This document shows, one piece after another, positions 44,661-56,714 of a DNA stretch of 64,000 bases. How positions within the stretch are numbered: position 1 is the stretch's first letter; each line of letters starts with the position of its first letter. Both the position numbers and the translations under genes were made by a program. Location of the stretch: positions 806,001 to 870,000 of the forward strand of contig MSED01000007.1 in NCBI GenBank assembly GCA_002099365.1, in the 5' to 3' direction. This DNA comes from Phialophora verrucosa (Eukaryota; Ascomycota; Eurotiomycetes; Chaetothyriales; Herpotrichiellaceae). The notes under the pieces were generated by a model that worked only from the letters and a program-made list of their open reading frames with translations, ran no database searches and had not been told where the DNA came from.

Positions 44661-47306
44661 ATGGAGGATCCGAACACGGACAGCCAGGGGATGCCTGAAA
44701 AGATTGAGAACCTTGACACACAGCAGGCTGAAGACGTGCTGCCTCCATCACCGCCGCCCACAGACGATTATGCTTCGGACACAGAGGACGAGCAAGTAGA
44801 GATACCACTTCCACCTCCAACGCAAGCACCCACAGAGGTGCTGGATGTTGATCTCAAGACGCCAGATAGTCATGTACCGCGGGATCCGAGGCTAATCAGA
44901 CTAACTGGCGTCCACCCTTTCAACGTCGAAGCGCCTCTGACAGAGTTGTTCAATGAAGGCTTCCTGACAAGTCCCGAACTATTCTATGTTAGAAATCATG
45001 GAGCTGTGCCTCAAGTTAGCGACGAGGATATCATTGACTGGAAGTTTACAGTTGAGGGACTTGTCGAAAATCCTTTGACCATCTCTCTGAGACAGTTGAT
45101 GACCGAATACGAGCAAGTCACCTGCCCGATTACCTTGGTATGTGCCGGCAATCGACGGAAAGAGCAGAACATGGTGCGGAAGAGCAAGGGGTTCTCGTGG
45201 GGTGCGGCTGGGCTGTCAACGGCGCTGTTCACGGGCGTCATTATGGCGGATGTCATCAAAGAAGCTAAACCGTTACGGAAAGCGAAATATGTTTGCATGG
45301 AAGGGGCAGATAAGCTTCCGAATGGCTTCTACGGTACTTCTGTAAAGCTGAACTGGGTGATGGACCCTAACCGTGGGTTCATGCTCGCATATAAGATGAA
45401 CGGAGAGACACTGAGACCCGATCACGGAAAGCCCCTACGCGCTGTTGTTCCGGGGCAAATTGGTGGTCGATCGGTCAAATGGCTCACCAAGCTCATCGTG
45501 ACGAGCGCACCCAGCGACAACTGGTACCACATATATGACAATCGGGTACTGCCGACAATGGTTTCTCCAGAAGAATCAGCAAACAACCCGAAGTGGTGGA
45601 CCGATGACAGATATGCCATTTACGACCTCAGTCCCAACTCAGCCATATGCTATCCTCAGCACGAGGAGCAATTGTGCCTCACTCGCGCCCCGAGCACCTA
45701 TCGAGCGAAAGGATATGCCTACAGCGGAGGTGGGCGACGGATCACAAGGGTAGAGATCTCGTTGGACAAAGGCAAAACGTGGCGACTGGCAGAGATTGAC
45801 TACGCCGAAGATCGATACCGTCGGACGGAAAGAAATCTATTTGGTGGCAGGATCGACATGTCGTGGCGTGAAACATGCTTCTGCTGGTGCTTCTGGTCGA
45901 TAGATCTGGCCACGAACGAAATTGCTGGGGCGAAGGACATCTTTGTCAGAGCGATGGACGAGAGCATGAATGTTCAGCCCCGAGACATGTACTGGTCAGT
46001 ACTGGGCATGATGAATAACCCTTGGTTTCGCGTCAGTATCACACTTGAAGGTGACTACCTTCGGTTCGAACACCCGACCCAGCCCGCACTCATGCCTGGC
46101 GGATGGATGGAGAGGGTCAAGAAGGCCGGTGGAAATCTGGCCAATGGCTTCTGGGGTGAAAAACTCGAAGGTGAAAAGCCAGTGGGGCCGAGGGAAGAAC
46201 AGGCCAAGGAGATATCCATGGTCAAGGAGGGCTTGAAGAATCCGATCACGATCGATGAGCTGCGGAAGCACGATAAAGAGGAGCAACCCTGGTTTGTCGT
46301 CAGCGGGGAAGTATACGATGGCACAGCTTTCTTGAATGAACATCCCGGTGGTGCGCAAAGCATAATCTCAGCGGCGGGTCTCGACAGCTCAGAGGAGTTC
46401 CTGGCTATCCACAGCGAAACTGCCAAGGCAATGATGCCCAAGTATCACATTGGGTCACTGGACGAAGCCGCACGAACTGCTTTGACAGCGGATGAAACAG
46501 AGGCTGACCAGTCCGGCAAGCCTTCGGGGAAATTCCTGAATCCAAAATCATGGAAGAAGGCCGTTCTCCATGGGAAGCGGATCGTTTCCTGGGACACGCG
46601 CATTTTTACCTTCAAGCTAGAACATCCACAGCAGCTTCTAGGTCTCCCGGTCGGACAACACTTGATGGTCAGGCTAAGGGATCCAGCAACACGCGAAGCG
46701 ATCATTCGCAGTTATACCCCGATCTCAGAGATCAATGACCGGGGATTCGTGGATATGCTTGTCAAGGTCTACTTCGCCGATGCTGGTGCGAAAGGAGGAA
46801 AAATGTCCCAAGCTATGGATGCTCTTCCTATTGGACACTTTATTGAGATGAAGGGGCCGATTGGCAAATTCGAATATGTCGGGAACGGCAAGTGCCTCAT
46901 CTCGGGCAAAGAGACATCCGTCAAGAACTTCGTCATGATCTGTGGAGGTAGCGGCATCACACCCATATATCAAGTGTTCCGCGCTGTTATCCGCAATCCA
47001 GAGGACGAGACTCAATGCATCATCTTCGACGGCAACCGATTGTTCGAAGACATATTGTGCAAGGAAGAGCTCGACACATTGCTGGCAGGCAATGAACACA
47101 GATGTAGGATTCTACACACGCTGACCAAGGCACCGAACGACTGGACTGGCCTCCGAGGACGCATCACGGGCAAGCTGGTACAGGAAAACTGTACCAAGTC
47201 CGAGGAGACGCTGGTCTTGCTTTGTGGGCCGGAAGCTATGGAGAAGACAATGCACAAGGCGCTGTTGGATGACGGATGGATTGACGATCAGCTCATGTTC
47301 TTCTGA
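44661..47306 (+). CDS. niaD: Assimilatory nitrate reductase
   Basis: A single exon of 881 residues, full length for the family. It reduces nitrate to nitrite in the cytosol with NAD(P)H. Domains in order: acidic N-terminus (1-80); molybdopterin domain with the Mo-ligating Cys161 (LVCAGNRRKEQ); dimerisation domain (about 350-510); cytochrome b5 domain with haem ligands His561 (NEHPGGA) and His584 (AIHSE); FAD domain with IIRSYTPIS; and NAD(P)H domain with CGGSGITP and a final DGWIDDQLMFF. Many fungal niaD genes have introns; here the reading frame is unbroken. niiA follows in tandem on the same strand. Confidence 0.96.
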   Translation: MEDPNTDSQGMPEKIENLDTQQAEDVLPPSPPPTDDYASDTEDEQVEIPLPPPTQAPTEVLDVDLKTPDSHVPRDPRLIRLTGVHPFNVEAPLTELFNEGFLTSPELFYVRNHGAVPQVSDEDIIDWKFTVEGLVENPLTISLRQLMTEYEQVTCPITLVCAGNRRKEQNMVRKSKGFSWGAAGLSTALFTGVIMADVIKEAKPLRKAKYVCMEGADKLPNGFYGTSVKLNWVMDPNRGFMLAYKMNGETLRPDHGKPLRAVVPGQIGGRSVKWLTKLIVTSAPSDNWYHIYDNRVLPTMVSPEESANNPKWWTDDRYAIYDLSPNSAICYPQHEEQLCLTRAPSTYRAKGYAYSGGGRRITRVEISLDKGKTWRLAEIDYAEDRYRRTERNLFGGRIDMSWRETCFCWCFWSIDLATNEIAGAKDIFVRAMDESMNVQPRDMYWSVLGMMNNPWFRVSITLEGDYLRFEHPTQPALMPGGWMERVKKAGGNLANGFWGEKLEGEKPVGPREEQAKEISMVKEGLKNPITIDELRKHDKEEQPWFVVSGEVYDGTAFLNEHPGGAQSIISAAGLDSSEEFLAIHSETAKAMMPKYHIGSLDEAARTALTADETEADQSGKPSGKFLNPKSWKKAVLHGKRIVSWDTRIFTFKLEHPQQLLGLPVGQHLMVRLRDPATREAIIRSYTPISEINDRGFVDMLVKVYFADAGAKGGKMSQAMDALPIGHFIEMKGPIGKFEYVGNGKCLISGKETSVKNFVMICGGSGITPIYQVFRAVIRNPEDETQCIIFDGNRLFEDILCKEELDTLLAGNEHRCRILHTLTKAPNDWTGLRGRITGKLVQENCTKSEETLVLLCGPEAMEKTMHKALLDDGWIDDQLMFF

Positions 47307-48182
47307 GACGCATGTTCCAGCCACGGGGGAAATGGACATTCCATCATCTTCCTAGCTGTGGCGCCGAGAACATGGTTGCCCCTGGCCTTCTTCTTTGCCT
47401 CTGATCTGAGAAATCAGACAAGTGCTGCATTAGAGATGGGAGATGGGTGCATCTGCGGGTGTGATTTATGGGGGTTCTTTCTCATATCAGACAAGCGACT
47501 ACATAGTGCACACCGTGATGCCAGGCAAGACTACTGTGTACTGTGTATGAAGATTCCACAACCCGTACCGTACCGGTTACGGGCGGTTTCAATACAATAC
47601 CGCGCTAGTGGGTCATCATGTTATCGCGATCTTCACCGTCCACTCAGCTTCTTCTCTTCCTCTCTTCCTCTCTCCCCTTCTCCTTCACACGGCCTCGTGG
47701 CTTATCGCGGCGCTCCACCTCCGTCAAATCTTGGATCCGTGGAGAAAACATGATCGTCAGCATGTCCTCGATCGAGCCCTACGAGGATATCTCGAGTTCT
47801 CTGCTGATATGCGACTGACGACAGACAATGACAATGCCATATTGCCCATTGGCCGTCGAATCCTAGGGTCACCAAACGGGCACCTTGGCCTGTCTCCGCT
47901 GCTATTGAGCCTCGCTGATAAGCAAATCCGGCAATTTCGTTGGCTGATTTGGCTTTCGCTTCATCCCCGCGGATATGTATCTCAGGTGGGTGGCGTCAGT
48001 CGTTGGGGGATGGCACAAACATAGCCAGAGGCATCTGTGAAACGATGAGTGAATCCTCTCACCCTTCTCAGTGGGCATTTGAGCTCGAAGCCAATTCATT
48101 TCCCCGGTCAACCTTTTCGCATTGCACATAGGGGTCGTCGACAGGACTATTGCTTTCTGTCAGGCTCACGAGTATCGGCAAC
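47307..48182 (+). promoter_or_regulatory. niaD-niiA intergenic region with GATA motifs
   Basis: About 880 nt upstream of niiA. Three HGATAR (AreA-type) sites are visible: 47621-47626 and 47702-47707 (both reverse, TTATCG) and 47916-47922 (TGATAAG). ATCCGTGG near 47734-47741 and CCCCGCGG near 47964-47971 each differ by one base from the NirA consensus CTCCGHGG. Control by nitrate and nitrogen status is plausible. Confidence 0.45.
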
Positions 48183-51100
48183 ATGTCCTGGGCGACATCC
48201 TCTCCTGGCATGGCCATTAGCCGTGCCCCTAAGGGCGCGAAGGTCACTGGGGACGACACACCATCAGAAGGCCGGAGGAAGAAAGTAGTCGTTGTTGGCT
48301 TGGGCATGGTCGGCATTGCTTTCGTGTAAGCTTCTTCGTATTGCTCAGGCTGGCGGATACCGTCCAAACGAACGTAGAGAGAACACTCACTGACAATGGG
48401 GACCCAGTGAGAAGCTGTTGAAGCTCGACGCCAAAAGGAGAGAGTACGATGTCGTCGTCATCGGCGAGGAACCTCACCTGGCTTACAACCGTGTCGGCCT
48501 AACGAGCTTCTTTCAGCACCGACAGGTTGAGTCCTTGTACCTCAACCCAGAAGGGTGGTACAAAGGCCACCCTACAGATGCTCTGAACTACCACCTCAAT
48601 ACCCTGGCGAAGGAGATCAGACCTTCTGAGAAGGTTGTCATCACTGCCAGCGGAGACACGATCCCTTACGATATTCTGGTGCTCGCCACTGGGTCCGATG
48701 CTCTCCTACCCAGACACACTCCCGGCCACGATGCGAAAGGCGTCTTCGTCTACAGAACCATCGACGATCTCCAGAAGCTCATCGCGTTCTCCGCCAATGT
48801 CAAAGGCACGACGGGATGTGTGGTCGGTGGAGGCCTGCTTGGACTCGAGGCCGCCAAGGCCATGATGGACCTTGAGGAGTTCAGCAAAGTCAAGCTCATT
48901 GAGAGAAATAGATGGGTATTGTCCAGACAGCTGGACGGCGATGCAGGTGGCATGGTCGTTGAGCTCGTTCGCAACCTCGGACTGGACGTTATGCTCAGCA
49001 AGCGAGTCGGTAAGATCCTTGCCAACGAAGACAATGCCGTCAAGGGAGTTGTCTTCGAAGATGGCGAGGAGATGGAGTGCTCATGTATCATGTTCGCCAT
49101 TGGTATCAAAGCCAGGGACGAGCTTGCCAGAAAGGCCGGGCTGAGGTGCGCCGACCGAGGAGGCGGTATCACAATTGACAATGACCTAAGAACGAGCGAC
49201 CCCAACATCTACGCCATCGGCGAATGTGCGAGCTGGGAGAATCAGACATTCGGCCTCATCGCCCCGGGCATTGAACAAGCCGATGTCCTGTCCTTCAACC
49301 TCACGCAAGCTAAAGTCCACAGCCCTCGCACATTCAAGCGACCCGACTTGAGCACCAAACTGAAACTGCTAGGTGTTGAAGTCGCCAGCTTTGGGGACTT
49401 CTTCGCTGACAGAGACGGCCCCAAAGACCTCCCGACAAGACATGTAAAACGAGCAGAGAGAGCCCAGAAAGGTACCGACACTACTCAAGACAAGGTCAAG
49501 AGCCTTACTGATGGGCCTGCACCTCCAGCCGTCAAAGCTCTCACATACCGAGACCCTTTCGCCGCCGTCTACAAGAAGTATCTGTTCACCGTCGACGGCA
49601 AGTACCTCCTAGGCGGCATGATGATCGGTGACACCAAGGACTATGTCAAGCTGGTACCCATGGTCAAGAACAAGAAGCAATTAGAGGTGCCTCCGTCCCA
49701 GTTCATCATCGGTGCTTCCAAGGAGGGCGACGAAAACGCCGATGATCTCACCGACGACACCCAAATTTGCTCCTGCCACAATGTCACCAAAGGCGATGTA
49801 GCCAGCGTCGTCAAAGATGGCTCCTGCAAATCAATCGGAGACGTCAAGTCTTGCACCAAGGCGGGCACGGGCTGTGGCGGCTGCATGCCCTTGGTACAGT
49901 CGATCTTCAACAAGACCATGAAAGACATGGGCCAAGAAGTCTCGAACCACATCTGCCCACATTTCAAGTACTCTCGATCCGATCTATACAACATCGTCTA
50001 CGTCAAGAAACTGAAAGACTTTGGCGAGGTCATGCGAGACAGTGGCAGTGACCCCGAAAGTCTTGGCTGTGAAGTCTGCAAGCCTGCGGTCGCTTCCATC
50101 CTGTCGGGAATGTTCAACAGGCATGTTATGGACAAGCCTCTCCATGGCCTGCAAGACACCAACGACAAGTACCTCGGCAATATTCAACGCAACGGCACAT
50201 TCTCCGTCATACCTCGCGTCGCTGGCGGCGAGATCAGTCCCGAGAAACTGATTGTTATCGGCCAAGTGGCCAAGAAGTACGGCCTGTACACCAAGATCAC
50301 CGGCGGTCAACGTATCGACATGTTCGGTGCAAAGAAGCAAGACCTGCTGGACATCTGGTCCGAGCTCGTCGCCGGCGGTCTTGAATCCGGCCACGCGTAT
50401 GCCAAATCTCTGCGCACCGTCAAGTCCTGTGTAGGCACGACATGGTGTCGCTTCGGCATCGGCGACTCGGTCGGGCTCGCTGTGCGGCTCGAAGAACGCT
50501 ACAAATCCATCCGCTCGCCGCACAAACTGAAGGGTGGCGTGTCGGGCTGTGTGCGCGAATGCGCCGAAGCGCAAAACAAAGACTTTGGCCTGATCGCCAC
50601 GGAGAAGGGGTTCAACATCTTCGTCGGTGGCAATGGCGGCGCCACACCGCGGCACTCGGAGATTCTCGCGAAAGATGTGCCTCCAGACGATGTCATCCCC
50701 ATTCTCGACCGCTATCTCATGTTCTACATCCGCACAGCCGACCGCCTGCAACGAACGGCACGCTGGGTGGAGAATCTCCCCGGCGGGATCAAATACCTCC
50801 GCGAAGTCATCCTGGAAGACAAATTGGGCATCTGCGCCGAGCTCGAGAAGCAGATGCAGGAACTGGTCGGCACTTTCTTCTGCGAATGGACCGAAGTGCT
50901 CAACGACCCGGACAAACGCAACGCCTTCCAGCAGTTCGCCAACAGCGCGGAGAACCGCGAGCCGGCCGTCGAAAAGGTAGAAGAGCGAGGCCAATCAAGG
51001 CCCGCGTACTGGGCCAAGGAATCTGCTCACGACGACTTCAAGGGCACGCGGTGGACGAGCCTCACGTGGCAGCCGATGGTCGAGGCGAAGAGGTTCCAAG

Positions 51101-51654
51101 ATCTCGACACCGGGTCTAGCCAGACGGTCCTCCGCGGGGACACGCAGCTCGCCGTCTTCAAGCTGAAGGGCAAGTACTACGCCTCGCAGCAGATGTGTCC
51201 GCACCGCCGGACCTTTGGGCTTTCCGACGGCCTGATCGGCGAAACCAAAGGCCCAGACGACTGCAAGGAGAGCAAATTCTACGTGAGCTGTCCGTACCAC
51301 AAGCGCAACTTCCAGCTCAACGGCGCCGTGGACTTTGAGAACAAGGCCGCCGGTGCGGGCTCGTGCTCCAACGACACCAGCATGTCGATCGCGACGTTCG
51401 CGGCCGAGGAGCGAGACGACGGCTGGGTCTACCTCAAGTTGCCGCCCGTGCAGGAGATGGACAACGTGCTGGGGACGAACAAGTGGGCCGTCAAGGCCGG
51501 CGAGGCACCCGACCCGTTCGCCAGTCTGGATCAGAAGTTGGGGTTGAAGAACGGGCTGCGCGCGCGGAGGACCGTCGGCGCCATGCCGGGGACGGGGAAT
51601 GTCAATGCCGGACGAGAGGTCAGTGTTGCGGCGCAGAGGAGGATTGATTGGTAG
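48183..51654 (+). CDS. niiA: Assimilatory nitrite reductase
   Basis: There are two exons, 48183-48325 and 48408-51654, with an 82-nt intron, giving 1129 residues. The splice joins VVVVGLGMVGIAFV to EKLLKLDAKRREYDVVVIG, completing the N-terminal FAD fold. An in-frame ATG at 48210 would shorten the protein by nine residues; I chose the upstream one. Domains: FAD/NAD(P)H oxidoreductase (about 40-450), BFD-like [2Fe-2S] domain with CSCHNVTKGDV near 502, sirohaem and 4Fe-4S domain with SCVGTTWCRFGIGD near 720 and GVSGCVRECAEA near 760, and a C-terminal Rieske-type domain with CPHRR near 979 and CPYHKRN near 1009. It reduces nitrite to ammonium. It lies downstream of niaD. Confidence 0.95.
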
Positions 51655-52251
51655 CGAGATCATGGTTGGGATGAGATTGCGAATATACAATGCATGAATA
51701 GAGTAATATGAGCTTTAGTGTGACTCTCCCTCTCCTCTCTTCTTTTTCTTGTTATTCCTTGCATTGGATTCGGCTGGAGAAGTCGGATATAGGATACGTG
51801 AGCACTATGAGCGCATAGGGGGAGGAAGAGCACCAGACGCCTAACGCGGGAAGTAATACGATGGTTTTCGACTACGATAGATGGTGCGCTTGGGAGCGAA
51901 GGGAATACCGGAGAGTCGCATTCATGGTCGTACCTCATCCGGCAGACCATGAAAGGACGGCTGTGTTAGAGTACTGGGAGTCGTCAACTGCTATAATAAG
52001 TAGTGGGTGCCGCTGCTTGTTGGCTGAAGCCGACCGCGTGGGCCTCGCTCCCCGGTCGAAGTCTGACTCGCGTGTCAACGAGTCCAATGTCATGGGTCGC
52101 GGCCCTTCTCATCAGTGGGCATCGAAGTCTTCAAACATAGGTGCTTCTCTCGCTTATATAATATTCAGTCCGAGAAGGATCTAACCGTCTATATCGTCCA
52201 GTACATGCTGTGTGTAGTCAAGTGGGTGAGGCCCTTTGCAATGCAAAACGA
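51655..52251. other. Intergenic, convergent 3' ends
   Basis: About 600 nt between niiA and SPF1, which converge. It must contain both 3' untranslated regions. No gene or repeat was seen. Confidence 0.4.
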
Positions 52252-55200
52252 CTATCTCTTCAACGTTGCTGCTGGTGCAGTACTGTCAGCCACCCCTCTT
52301 TTCCTCTCGATTTCCGCAATCCTCTCCTGCTCAGCTTTCTCTGCTAGTTCCTTCTTCCGTCTGTCGTCTCTCTCAACCTGATCAGGTCTCTTGATGGCAA
52401 TATCCTTGGGGCGGAAATCACTGAACAAGTTCTTAAAGATTTGCTCCACAACCCAGCATCCGGCGAAGTCAGCGACCATGAGAGCTGTGAGCGTCCATTT
52501 AAACTCGGGCGTAAATGGCACAAGGCGAAGTCTTTCACTCAACTCGGGCAGGAATTCAGTGCTTCCGGCAAAGGCGACGAAGGAGCAGGCAAGAAGCCCC
52601 CAGTACATGCCTCGGTTCTCTCGAATGCTTTCACGGAAGGGACGGCCTTGGTAATTGATGGCGAAAGTGGAGACCTGCTGAATGAGCTGCATGAGGTACA
52701 CGGCACTGTTGAGCAGAGACGGCTCGAATTCACCCTCCAGATCGACTTCATCAGCCGGCGGGACGATGGAGTACACCGTTCTGGAAAGGAAGATGAGGGT
52801 CGCGCAGTGGATGGCAAACTGTCCGAGGACGGACCCGAGGATGTACATGTTCAGGATGTTCGGCTGTGGCCGTTCTCGTGACAGTGCTTCCACAGGTTTG
52901 GCTCGTGAAATAGAGAGGAAGCACACCGACATCAGCATGCCACTGATTGTGACTTGACCGTCGCCAAATTTGATGCCTGCCAGATAGATCACCGACAAAC
53001 TGTACGCACTGATTAAGCAGTTAAGAGCTAGGATCTTATACATCTGAATGGTGGCGACGAGGGTGCAACGGCCTTGGCGGATGATGTTGGGAATGGCCAC
53101 GACGTTGGCAAGCTTGCTGGTGAATGGAGCTGCGACGGAAGCGTCGCCCAGTTTGATCGTAGGTGGTTCGCCATCATCGAGCTCACTTTCCATCATGCCA
53201 GAGGTGAATTTGTCTGCCCAGCTTGCTGCTTTCTGCTGCACTTCCTGCTGTCGCCGTTGCTGAGGCGTCAGATTGGCTGTTGACTGTTGTATCGCTTGAG
53301 CGCCAGGTGACGTGATGGTTTCAATCGCACCATTACCGACATCGCCGTTTTCCAGGCTGATGCCTTTCTTCTCCGCGATGGCTTTGACAGCTTTCTCGTG
53401 GTGAGGATTGCTGGGACCGGGGGGGTACAGGTGTGCAATCCCCAGGGGTACAGGAGGTGCCGGCTGATTGAATCTTGCCATCAACTGTACTTGCTTTTCG
53501 TAGATCTCCTTCATTTTGGTGGTCCTAAAATGCTCTCCAATTTTATTAAGAGCTTCTTGGGAGCCGTTGAGCAGAGCAACACCGATGTGGGCTTGCTTCA
53601 GTGCACCGACGTCATTCGTGCCATCGCCGCACATGAGGGTGGTATAACCTTGGTCCTTCAAGCCGATCAGGATTTCTTCTTTTTGCTTGGGCGATACCCG
53701 TGCATAGACCCAAGTGTGTCTTAGCAACGACGGCAGTGCCTTCTCGCCAGTGAACTTGGCGAGCGCATACCCAGTAACGCACAGGTCCTTCGTTGCAAGA
53801 ATCTCAGGGTCTAGATTTGCCTTGGGGTCAACTGGAATGACGGTCTTTTCGTCTACACTGCGCCATACAAGCTTTGTGCCCGAGTCATCATGCTCGGGAG
53901 CATCGAGGATCAAACAATCTCGGTCGACAATTTCGACCTGTCGAGCGACGTGGACTGCAGTAAGCGGATTGTCGCCGGTGATCATGACAACACGGTGGCT
54001 GCTTTCATTCAGCATCTGAATGGCTCTGATCGCGTCCTCTTTGAGGGGAGTTTGAAGGACCAAGAACCCGGCAAACTGCAAGTCACACTCGACTTCCTCG
54101 CGCTTGAGGTCGTTGATGCGTTTCTGACCAATCTCTGCTTCGGCTGAAAGATATTTGTAACCAAGGGCCAGCACTCGAGCACCATTGCGGGTGAAATACT
54201 TGAAGGTCTCCTCATACTTCGGCGGAGTTGCAACCAACATCTTCTGGATGGTCTCGGGCGCACCTTTAACACCGACGAATGTGCCTTTTGCTCTACGTCC
54301 AGTGTTCGGGTCGGTCATAAGGACCGTGGCCACCGAGCTCATACGCTTTAGCGCGGACGAGAACTGGAAACGTCGTTTGACTTGAACGATGTGTGAAGCA
54401 CCTGCTGTGCTGGTCGGCTTGGCTTTCTTGGATTTGGGCGGAGGATTGCTGGTGAGAGTATCGTTGTGACCGAGAGTCCAGTTTAGAGCATTCAAGGTAG
54501 CCTTCTCCATTGGGTCGCCGACAATGTCGCCCTCTTCAAGTTTGACCAGAGCATGAGCGGTGGCCAGAACGAGGGTGGTGTGAACTCCGCAGTCAGGGAC
54601 CTTGGTAACTGTAGATTGAGCACCGTCGTTCTCAGCCGCAGCGCCTTTCTTCCCGAGGCCCAGACCGGCGATACCGTCAACGACGAGATCTTCTCCTGTC
54701 AGCGTTCCCGTCTTGTCGAAACATGCAACGTCCACACGACCAGCGAAGGGGATCCGGAAAGGTTCTGTACAGAAGATGGCGAATTTGCTGAGCGCTGCCA
54801 GGCTGGTATTGACCGCCAAGGACAATTCCATAGGTAGTTCTGGCGGTACGACACTAGTGACGATCAAGATGCAGTCCAGGAGGAGTTTGGACCGCTTTCT
54901 GTTGTTCCGCACCCCCTCCTGCCAAACGTACCACGAAGCCGCGATCGCGAAGATGAGCAGGAACAGAATAAAGATCAATGCTTCGGTGTTATTAGCTGAG
55001 ACACGCTCGGTCGAGTAGATCATGGTGCGCACAAGGCTTCCCTGGCTGGTTTCGAAACCGGTCTTCAGAACGACGGCCATGGCGCCTTTGTCAGGTGGCG
55101 TGGGAACACCGGACTGCACTTGCGGCACGCTGTCCGGTGCATCGTCGCTGGCGGCCGGGTGTGTGATCTGGAGAACTTTGGTGCCGCCCCACAAAAAGGC

Positions 55201-56277
55201 ATTCTTGTCCAGACCCTCGGGCTCAATGGTCGCGTCTCCCGGGCGGAGCAAGACGGATTCTTTCAGGAGCGGAGTGCTCTCTCCAGAAAGCATGGCCTCG
55301 TTGACAATGGCAGTCCCTTCAATCAGGAGCATGTCGCACGCAACACCGGAGTCCTCTTGGGTTCTGCCGACCGACACCAGGTCGCCCGGTAACAGCTTGT
55401 CGCTCTTGATCTCGATCCAGTTGAGGGCGCGATATACCCAAATGTCGTATGGCTTGATGCTCATACCTCTGAACTCGTTCAGAGTGCGCTGCCTCTGCCA
55501 CACGACTGTGCTCTCAAAGGCCACAAGCATGAAAAGTGTGAACAGGGAATAGTACCAATAGTCGTCAAGCAACCACAAACCAACACAGAAGACCTGAAAG
55601 ATGAAGAATGGCGCAACGGCATGTTCCTTCCACAGCTCAACAAATGTAGGCACGGGAATGTCGAAGGTATTGTCGCCATAATGCTTCCGGACTTGTTCAA
55701 CCTCTGCTTCGGAGGTGAGGCCTTTGGACAACTGGAACTCGCGGAGTAAAGGTTTCGGCTCGTTATCCAGAAGATATTTCAGGGGTGCAAATGCACCTCT
55801 CTCAGGCGAATAGACGAAGCGCCTCTTCTGAAACAGGAATGAAGTCCTCCCGTCTCGCTCTCTTTCCAACTTGCAGATGCCTGACGCGCCTGAGTTGGCC
55901 ACGGGTATGACCTTGATAAGCTGAGCGTCTTCGACTTTCGTCGCCTTGGTAGTGGTAAAAGCGGTTCTCATGTGGACACTCCATCTCGTCGAAAGCCAGG
56001 TCAGGGACTGGAGCGTGACGATGGTTACAACGTAGACGAAGGTCCATTCCTGGCCGTCGATATAATCGTCATAGAGGTCTTCATTGAGGTAGAAGGCGAA
56101 GAATATAGGCCACAGAATGGTAAAGGGCCACACGTACGTCTTGAGGAAGACGGGTAAGGGATTGTGGAGGGTGGCCGACTCAATCTGGTCATTGTCTACC
56201 AGTTTAGATCTGCGATGCATCAGAGCCCGCGCCGTGGACGGCTGAGTATGGTCCGGTACTTACGATTTTGCTGCCAT
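52252..56277 (-). CDS. SPF1: P5A-type ATPase of the endoplasmic reticulum
   Basis: There are two exons, 56264-56277 and 52252-56209, with a 54-nt intron, giving 1323 residues. The first coding exon is only 14 nt (MAAK plus two bases of a Ser codon) and is joined to SKLVDNDQIE, the conserved SPF1 start. Transmembrane segments begin near residue 28. The P5 signature PPELPMELS lies in TM4 and the phosphorylated Asp503 is in FDKTGTLTGEDL. MCGDGTNDVGALKQAHIGVALL is the hinge. A luminal/cytosolic insert before the final TM segments is Gln-rich (near 1040). Yeast Spf1 removes mislocalised tail-anchored helices from the ER membrane and affects ER calcium and manganese. The C-terminal tail is charged. 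Confidence 0.95.
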
Positions 56278-56714
56278 GGCGAGCGTCAATCAAGAGCTCG
56301 TCTGTTGGGAAACTGATTCTGAAGAGGAGATCTTCCCTCGTGGCGGCGGCCAAAGACCTTGAACAGGGTGTCCTTCAAAAAAAGGTGGCACCTTCGAGAA
56401 GGCGCAGGTATCGCATAATTGCAGTCGGCGACGGACGAATCGTCGCCGCTTGAAAGTTTGCTATCTGGCTTGGCATGTTTGTCAGATCCCTCGACTCATC
56501 GACTTGCACTCCCAGCGACAATAAGAGTCAGTCAATATTGGCTGACCAGAACTTCACCACCAATCTAATCTTCACGCTCGATCCCTGAAGGACTTTTCAG
56601 GGACAATCTGCCATCAGTGCCGTAGTCCTGAAGTTCAAAGTGGGCTCCTCAATTTTCACCTTCTCGTCTCACGCCCCGCTTCGGATCGATAAAAGGCTTC
56701 CGGGCTTCGCAAGG
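56278..56714. promoter_or_regulatory. Divergent SPF1/GlnRS promoter
   Basis: About 440 nt between the two start codons. It must contain both promoters. The frame of GlnRS extends upstream of its first ATG (from 56640) but without an ATG, so I leave that part untranslated. No distinct motif was identified. Confidence 0.4.

Noticed and set aside
49984..50994. 336-codon minus-strand frame
   Set aside because: Antisense shadow of niiA; the sense frame has the sirohaem and iron-sulphur motifs.
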